Translations under genes and position numbers: made by a program | Shown here: one piece after another, positions 58,071-64,000 of the stretch | Layout of the letters: every line of letters begins with the position of its first letter | Numbering within the stretch: position 1 is the first letter of the stretch | DNA from: Euleptes europaea | Taxonomy: Eukaryota > Chordata > Lepidosauria > Squamata > Sphaerodactylidae | Direction of reading: 5' to 3' | DNA length: 64,000 nt | NCBI RefSeq assembly: GCF_029931775.1 | Contig: NC_079324.1 | Coordinates: 63,557,268-63,621,267 of the forward strand | Notes under the pieces: model-generated | Told to the model about the DNA's origin: nothing | Database searches by the model: none | What the model saw: only the letters and a program-made list of their open reading frames with translations

Positions 58071-58292
58071 CTTGGGGAGGGGGCATGGCTCAGTGCTAGA
58101 GCATCTGCTTGGCATGCAGAAGGTCCCAGGTTCAATCCCTGGCATCTCCAATTAAAGGGACTAGGCAAGTAGGTGATGTGAAAGACCTCTGCCTGAGACC
58201 CTGGAGAGGCCACTGCTGGTCTGAGTAGACAATACTGCCTTTGATGGACCGAGGGTCTAATTCAGTAGAAGGCAGCTTCATGTGTGTTCAGT
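58071..58292 (+). repeat. tRNA-Ala-derived SINE (type A)
   Basis: Head gggggcatggctcagtgcta, B box ggttcaatcc, and tail ggcagcttcatgtgtgttc. Confidence 0.9.
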
Positions 58293-58429
58293 ATCTCATT
58301 GGTGGCCTCCTATGCACGCTCTCATTTATAACATGTGTTAGACCCCAATAGCATGTACTAAAGGCCACCAGTGGGAGAGCAACAGGGGTAATTTCCCTAC
58401 TATGTATCCAAAGGCATAGCAGCCAGTCT

Positions 58430-58625
58430 GTACTTTATTATTATTGTTATTATTTCCACTTATTACCCTGCTCTCCCTGGCCAAAAACCAAGCTCAGAGC
58501 AGCTTAGAAGACTATAAATATCCAATAAATCAGTAAAAGCATTAAACAACATTTAAAATAGCCCTATAAAATCGTATAAAGCATTATCCTAATTTACCTA
58601 AGGCGCCTCTAGAGAGTAAACACAA
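58430..58625 (-). repeat. LINE 3' tail (L2/CR1-like)
   Basis: Shows ttattaccctgctctccctg and aaaccaagctcagagcagct, then AT-rich decay. Confidence 0.45.
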
Positions 58626-59180
58626 AACTTCAACCAGGCGAGTAGATGGAATAAATCCCAAATTGAATAAGGAAGATATAACCACAGTGGGGTTTAGGGA
58701 GGCCAGCATTTATATATAGGGAACTGTAGCTGGCCTCGCAGATGATTTCAGAGCCACGGAAGGCACAACCCAATGGCTTTACCCCCTTCATTGCAAACGA
58801 GAAAGCCCAAGTCCGTGTAGCTGCGTGTGCCACTCCCATTCATTGCTGGCCACTCTGGCCTCTTCAGTTCCTGCCCTCCGTCCAGTACCTACGGGGCCAG
58901 TTCAAAATACTTTGTGACCTCAAGCAAGGGGCACCACTGCTTCTTTCCCACCCTGCTGCCTCTGATGTTGTCAGAGAAGCTCTTCTTGGACCCAGCTGGC
59001 TGCTGGCAGCAACACAAGTCCGGGGGACCTCCTGCACAGCTGATGGCCAAGAGCAAATTGAACCTTCAGTGCCCCCTTATTATGCTGGCCCATTCAGATG
59101 CTGGAGAGCTGGCTCTGGGCACCCATGCCTCGCCTTCCTGCTGCTATTTCCCCCACTCCATCAGAACTGTCCTTACAGCC

Positions 59181-59260
59181 TAAATTGCTCATCTCTTTCT
59201 GCCATGGCTGTTTTTCTGATTAAATTGCTCATCTCTTTCTGCTGTGGCTGTTTTTCTGAT
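59181..59260. repeat. 40-bp tandem duplication
   Basis: Two 40-base units starting taaattgctcatctctttct, differing at two positions. Confidence 0.95.
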
Positions 59261-60906
59261 TGAATTTATAGAGGCCTGCTGCACCCCCTTTTTTCTTAAA
59301 CCAAGTAGCCTATGCTATTTTGCTCCCAAGGTCATCTCTCCCCAGAAATTTGGCTTATATTTTTCATCTCCCCAAATGAGGGGGAACCTTCCAGAGACAA
59401 CACCAGAGTTACTGGGGGTGGGAGAGAAGAGAAGCTCTGGTCACCCCCAACTCGTTTGAAAGACCCGGGATTACCGGGCTGAGCCCATTCAAACCGGCGT
59501 GCTGAATAGGCGCTCATTCTTTTTTCCTTTGCTGATATTATTTACCTGTCTTATTGTGTTAAAGTGGGGAAAGGCAGCCAGGAAGGAGCTGGGGGACTTG
59601 GAGCCTGGGGACTGAGCTGGCAGGTGGAACAGAATCGGTCAGACCTGATCTCAAGGATGGAGCCGCTGGGTTCTGTAGACCTGCCTGACAAGAAAGAGTT
59701 GCTAAGAACAAGTCTCTATTGTTCCCTGTCATCTTGAAATGAGTGTCAAAGTAGGCAGGGGGGCTTTGACCGTTAACTGCACAATTTAGCCGGCCCCTTG
59801 TGTCCGGCATGCCCTGCCCCCCTCCCCTCTGTGCAGTTTCTCAGATTAGCAAAGACGGCTCTTGGTCTCTTTCTAAATGGACCATCTCCGTCCTTTGTGT
59901 GCAGACTGCCCGGTGTGAAATCTGCAGTGACGTTAAATGTTTTCTAATGAATAATTATTGAAAGGAAATGAAGGAATATGAGTGTAATGGATTGTAGTGT
60001 ATTAAAATGTTTTATTCGGGGGGACACAAAAATGTTGTCTTTCACAAGCACTTTTAGAGAAGGGCTTTTTTTGTGTCCAGGGTTTTTGATTCTCAGCGGA
60101 TTATCTGCAAGTTCTTAAAATGTTCTTTTTTTTCACCCCTCCCAATAGAAATGAAAAGCAAATGTTTTTTAAGATGGCAGCCATGAAGCCCGTTGAAGTA
60201 TTTAAAGTTTTAGGGGTTTTAAAAGAAATGTTTGAACTCAAGAGATTTTCTCACTTTCTTCTGTTTTTTATTTAAGATGTAGGTTCCCCCACTGCCTTTC
60301 TGCTATTCAAAGGGAAAGACGACCAGTCTTTTGACTAAGGCGATGCCAAAATTACACAGAAGAAACGTTCAGAATTGTCGAGGTCTTCACCTCCCCCTCC
60401 CTTTAGGCTGGTGATTAATCTTAAATCTTTGCATTCTCTGTTGAAACTAGGTTACAATGTGTACATGTTTTGTGCAATGTAACTGGATTTAGAAATTTCT
60501 TCCCTCGAACCTTTGTGCTGATCTTTAGGGGTACAGATTTCTCTGTGGCCAACAGTCAATTGCCAGGATTATTTTCAATTCTGCATTTTTTTTGTTTGTG
60601 TGTGAGTGAGAGAGACGTTGTCTTTGGATATAAGGGGGGGTATCCTCATTTTGCTCCTTGAATGTATCATTGGCAAATCAAACACCCTTCCCACGATTTC
60701 TACAGAATTTTCTGCAAATCCATCCACCTCGTTTCCCTCCACCCACCTCGTTTCCCCCCACCCTTTAATTTTTAACATAGTGAAATGAAGTTCAGTGTGA
60801 TGCGTGATGAAATTGTGGAATTTAATCCAATGTGGCAAAAAAGGCCCAAGTTTAGGTGGATACTTTAAAAGGGTTCTAAAGATTAAATGGGTGTGGGGGG
60901 GGGGCT
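59261..60906. other. Repeat-poor block, candidate regulatory DNA
   Basis: No transposon recognised. The part near 59840-60110 has a TAAT-rich core (ctaatgaataattattgaaa at 59944). No exon was found. Confidence 0.35.
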
Positions 60907-60907
60907 T

Positions 60908-61655
60908 TATCAATGGCTAGACCAGGGTTCCCTCAGGGATCTGTGTTGGGACCGATGCTTTTCAACCTGTTCATCAATGACCTGGAGTTGGGGGTGAACA
61001 GCGAGGTGGCCAAGTTTTCTGATAACACCAAATTATTTAGGGTGGTTAAAACAAAATTGGACTGTGAAGAGCTCCAAAAGGATCTCTTCAAACTGGAGGA
61101 ATGGGCATTAAAATGGCAAATGAGATTCAATGTGAGCAAGTGCAAAGTGATGCATATTGGGGCAAAAAAATCCCAACTTCACATATACACTGATGGGATC
61201 TGTGCTGGCAGCGACTGACCAAGAAAGGGATCTTGGGGTGGTAGTGGATAGCTCAATGAAGATGTCAACCCAGTGTGCAGCTGCTATGAAAAGGCAAATT
61301 CGATGCCGGCCATAATTAGACAAGGAATAGAGAATGAAACTGCTGCTATCATACTGCCCTTGTACAAATCTGTGGTGAGACCACACTTGGAATATTGTGT
61401 GCAGTTCTGGTCACCACACCTAAAAAAGGGTATTGCAGAGCTTGAGAAGGTGCAGAAAGGAGCAACCAAAATGATCGGGGCTAGAGCAACTGCCCTATGA
61501 GGAGTGGTTGAAATGCTTAGGGCTGTTTAGCTTGGAAAGAAGGCGGTTAGGAGAGACATGATAGAGGTCTATAAAATTATGCATGGTATGGAGAGTGGAC
61601 AGGGAGAAGCTTTTCTCCCTCTCTCATAATAGCAGAGCGTGGGGTCATCCGCTGA
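60908..61655 (+). repeat. CR1 LINE fragment with reverse-transcriptase C-terminal part
   Basis: Encodes FPQGSVLGPMLFNLFINDLE, then LFKLEEWALKWQMRFNVSKC and VVRPHLEYCVQFWSPHLKKG, the RT thumb and C-terminal region of CR1. It is shifted between frames in at least two places, truncated at both ends, and lacks the usual 3' octamer tail. Confidence 0.85.
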
Positions 61656-61864
61656 AGCTAGAGCTTTATTTCCTTGTTTGTTCAGTTTTAAGTGGAACTC
61701 TGTGCTTAGCTTCTAAGATAAGTAGTATTGAGATTCAGTTTTGCCTTTTATTCGCCCCTTCAGACCTGTTCTTTTTTTCAGCAGCATCTACAGTGCTAGA
61801 TGCTTCAATAATTAATCATGATCCTTCTGATTCTGTGGGTTTGAGGGCTTTTTTTTCTATCAAG

Positions 61865-62095
61865 TCACCACTGATTTATAGCGACCCCATAGGGTTTTCA
61901 AGGCAAGAGACCTTCAGAGGTAGTTTGCCATTGCCTGCCTCTGTCTCACGACCCTGGTATTCCTTGGAGGTCTCCCATCCAAATACTAGCCAGGGTCAGG
62001 GCTGAGAGTGTGTGACTGGTCCAAGGTCACCCAGCAAGCTTCCATGGCGGGAGTGGGGAGTTGAACCTTAACCACTGCAACATGCTGTTGTGTTT
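61865..62095 (-). repeat. Chimeric SINE: tRNA-like head, 5S-derived middle, BovB-like tail
   Basis: Read on the minus strand: a tRNA/type C head (gttgcagtggttaaggttca; gaccttggaccagtcacaca) joins at about 62003 to a 5S-derived block (gctagtatttggatgggaga; aataccagggtcgtgag). It then runs into cactacct-type spacer and the tail ctataaatcagtggtgactt. Confidence 0.7.
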
Positions 62096-62226
62096 TTTGA
62101 TGCTCCGTCCATGCTCAGATATTTCAGTTTTCCCGTGCTGAGCCCCGGCCTTGAAACAAGTATAGGGCAGACCCACAGGACACCTTTAGGTTCTGCATGT
62201 TGGCTGTGAAATTGCCAGGAAATCTG

Positions 62227-62650
62227 TTAACTGAATATCAGCTGTAATCGTACCTTTCTGGCAAACGGCGCAAATTGGATCTTGTGGGTCTGCTCCACTA
62301 ACATGGTGGCTTCCCCAGTGCAAGGAGTCTCTTGTTCCACTGTTAAGTGGAATGGTTCTGCTGGGTCCAGTCCAATGACTGTTGCTACCCGTTTGTAGGC
62401 CTTGAGAAAGAAAACTTCAGTTTCTACCCATCCGCCCTGCCTTCCCCTTGTGCATCTTATTGGCAAGCATGCGGAGAGGCTTAGGGTGACCTCTTGTGGG
62501 GAACGGATAGATAGCTGTTGTTTGGGTTGTGGAAGGAGCGTGCAATACATCACTGTCTTTTGCAATAAGACCACTCCCCCCCCCCCCCACAAGGCTCCTG
62601 TGCCTTTAAACAGGAGTTTGACAGCTGGAAATCTACTATGTGTCAGGAAA
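62227..62650 (-). other. Unassigned open frame
   Basis: An open minus-strand stretch (GWVETEVFFLKAYKRVATVI, then VEQETPCTGEATMLVEQTHK) with an unusually protein-like composition. A donor-like AG/GTACGA follows FARK. I do not recognise it. It may be a decayed repeat open by chance or a lone exon. Confidence 0.2.
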
Positions 62651-62865
62651 GCCTGCATGGAGAAAGGATGCTCTGAGTGAGTTTCTGCCTGTCTCACAAA
62701 TGTTAAAAGCAGAGCAGTCCTGTTTGGCAAAAGGGGGTGGGCGGGGTAGCTCTCTTGAGCATACTGAATAGATTCAGTTGGAGGAGCTCAACCTGTGGAA
62801 TTTTTGCTGTCATTAAGCTGAATTTGCCAGGGAAGAAAATGTGGCAAAATGTGTACATTAGACAA

Positions 62866-63010
62866 CCATTTCAAACTGCCTTGTGCTGACCTGGATCAGA
62901 CCCCTGATATGCCTGGCACAGTCTCATCTGATGGACAGCCGTTCTCCAAGGGCTCTGGCAGAGAAAGGACTTTCCCAATCTGACCAACTGTGATCCTTTT
63001 AACACATGTT
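62866..63010 (-). repeat. Type A SINE, old
   Basis: Diverged copy with aaactgccttgtgctgacct and cagccgttctccaagggctc. Confidence 0.6.
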
Positions 63011-63553
63011 GTCTGGGCTGATTTACATACCCAAGTTCAGCCCTTGATCATTCATTAGCTGAGTACTGGTACTCAAATGTGCTAATAGAATCCTTGGTGT
63101 TTAAAAGAAAATGAAAGTTATTTCTGTAGGAAAGGATCTATGTTGGCAGTTTTGCACATGCTTCACATTGCTGTTAAGTGATGAATGAGCATATGTGGAT
63201 CAGGCCTTTTTCAGCACTTGTAACAAAACTGATTTCTACACTTAGGGTAGATTCTTATCCCTGCAACTCATCCCTCTTCTATGAGATCCCAGCAAGGTAT
63301 GTAAAGGGTCCCTATGGACATATGGAAAAACATAAGTGGGGCAGCTCTGGAGGTGCACTTGCTACATTCCAATTAGACATACAACCTTCTCTTCAGCATC
63401 GAACTCAACAGAAACAAGTTTGCTGCAGAAACTGATTGGCCAGTTTCTATGCAGCTCTTGATTGACAACCACCAGTGTAATCATGAATCCACCTTTGCCA
63501 GAGCAGGTTTTTCTTTTTTAAAAGCCCTGAGTGAATTTTTAAATGCACAAATA

Positions 63554-63770
63554 TATACACATGAATCTGCCTTATACTGAATCAGACCCTTGGTCCATCA
63601 AATTCAGTATTGTCTACTCAGACTGGCAGCAGCTCTCCAGGGTCTCAGGCAGGGGTCTTTCACATCACCTGCTTGCCTAGTCCCTTTAAGTGGAGATGCT
63701 GGGGACTGAACCTGGGACCTTCTTCATGCCAAGCAGACGCTCTAGCACAGAGCCACAGCCCCTCCCCAGT
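63554..63770 (-). repeat. tRNA-Ala-derived SINE (type A)
   Basis: Plus strand runs from acacatgaatctgccttata to agacgctctagcacagagcc. Confidence 0.9.
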
Positions 63771-64000
63771 ATAGGCACCCTACTAAATAACAAAATATCA
63801 TGCAACTCTATTTAGACTGGGCCCCAAAATGGGCATCAAAGACCATGAAACATATTAACAGTTCCTATAATGCAAACAATATATCCAAAGAATTTCTCAG
63901 ATGCAAAAGCTGTTCCCGTATCTCTTAGACGTCAACAAGTATCACTTGGGAGATGAGGACGGGTTATTCGAACAATGCGCCCCTGGCTCCCACCTTTAAA

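Noticed and set aside
58742-59263. A 173-codon plus-strand frame
   Set aside because: No family recognised. It ends in the 40-bp tandem duplication and has no splice or promoter context. Likely chance.
35000-64000. MYO1H, the next gene in human
   Set aside because: I looked for the myosin P-loop (GESGAGKT) and N-terminal motifs in the frames and found none, so the gene must begin beyond the window if synteny holds.
1-64000. CRISPR arrays, operons, plasmid or phage parts
   Set aside because: No regularly spaced repeats. Gene structure is intron-split and the repeat content is reptilian.

Overview
The window is vertebrate nuclear DNA, almost certainly from a squamate reptile (lizard or gecko type). 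The evidence is split exons with GT-AG borders plus a dense mix of CR1 and L2 LINE ends, BovB/RTE 3' ends, L1, Penelope-like elements, several tRNA-derived SINEs and a 5S-rRNA-derived SINE that ends in a BovB-like tail. I cannot name the species.

Two host genes are present, tail to tail. The left 10 kb (plus strand) holds the last 12 coding exons of ACACB (acetyl-CoA carboxylase 2): 528 codons of the carboxyltransferase region plus the stop, all phases consistent. A 3' UTR of about 1.3 kb follows, with an AATAAA at 11559. From 31366 down to 17122 (minus strand) lies FOXN4, a forkhead/winged-helix transcription factor. It has nine coding exons that join in frame to 515 residues, close to the 517 residues I recall for the human protein. 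ACACB beside FOXN4 is the arrangement I recall from human chromosome 12q24, which supports both calls.

The interval 31.4-35.1 kb, upstream of FOXN4, holds two CpG islands (about 32.1-32.75 and 34.5-35.05 kb). The FOXN4 start codon lies just inside an exon with its own splice acceptor, so the promoter and a non-coding first exon should lie in one of them. Between the islands sit palindromic MITEs and an L1 remnant.

From 35 to 64 kb no protein-coding exon was recognised. In human MYO1H comes next, but no myosin sequence is visible, so this is read as intergenic DNA. It is a record of layered insertions: a Penelope-like element with a 12-bp target duplication, itself carrying a 99-bp hairpin Penelope-like insertion with its own 12-bp duplication; a hAT-type element with an 8-bp duplication; a self-nested TAGGGTTGCC element; a CR1 reverse-transcriptase fragment; and SINEs inserted into SINEs. 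Between these lie repeat-poor AT-rich blocks (about 42.2-45.2, 51.1-52.3 and 59.3-60.9 kb) that could be conserved regulatory DNA.

No microbial system, CRISPR array, operon or functional RNA gene was found. Repeat borders are read by eye and are good to about 10-20 bases unless a target duplication is given.
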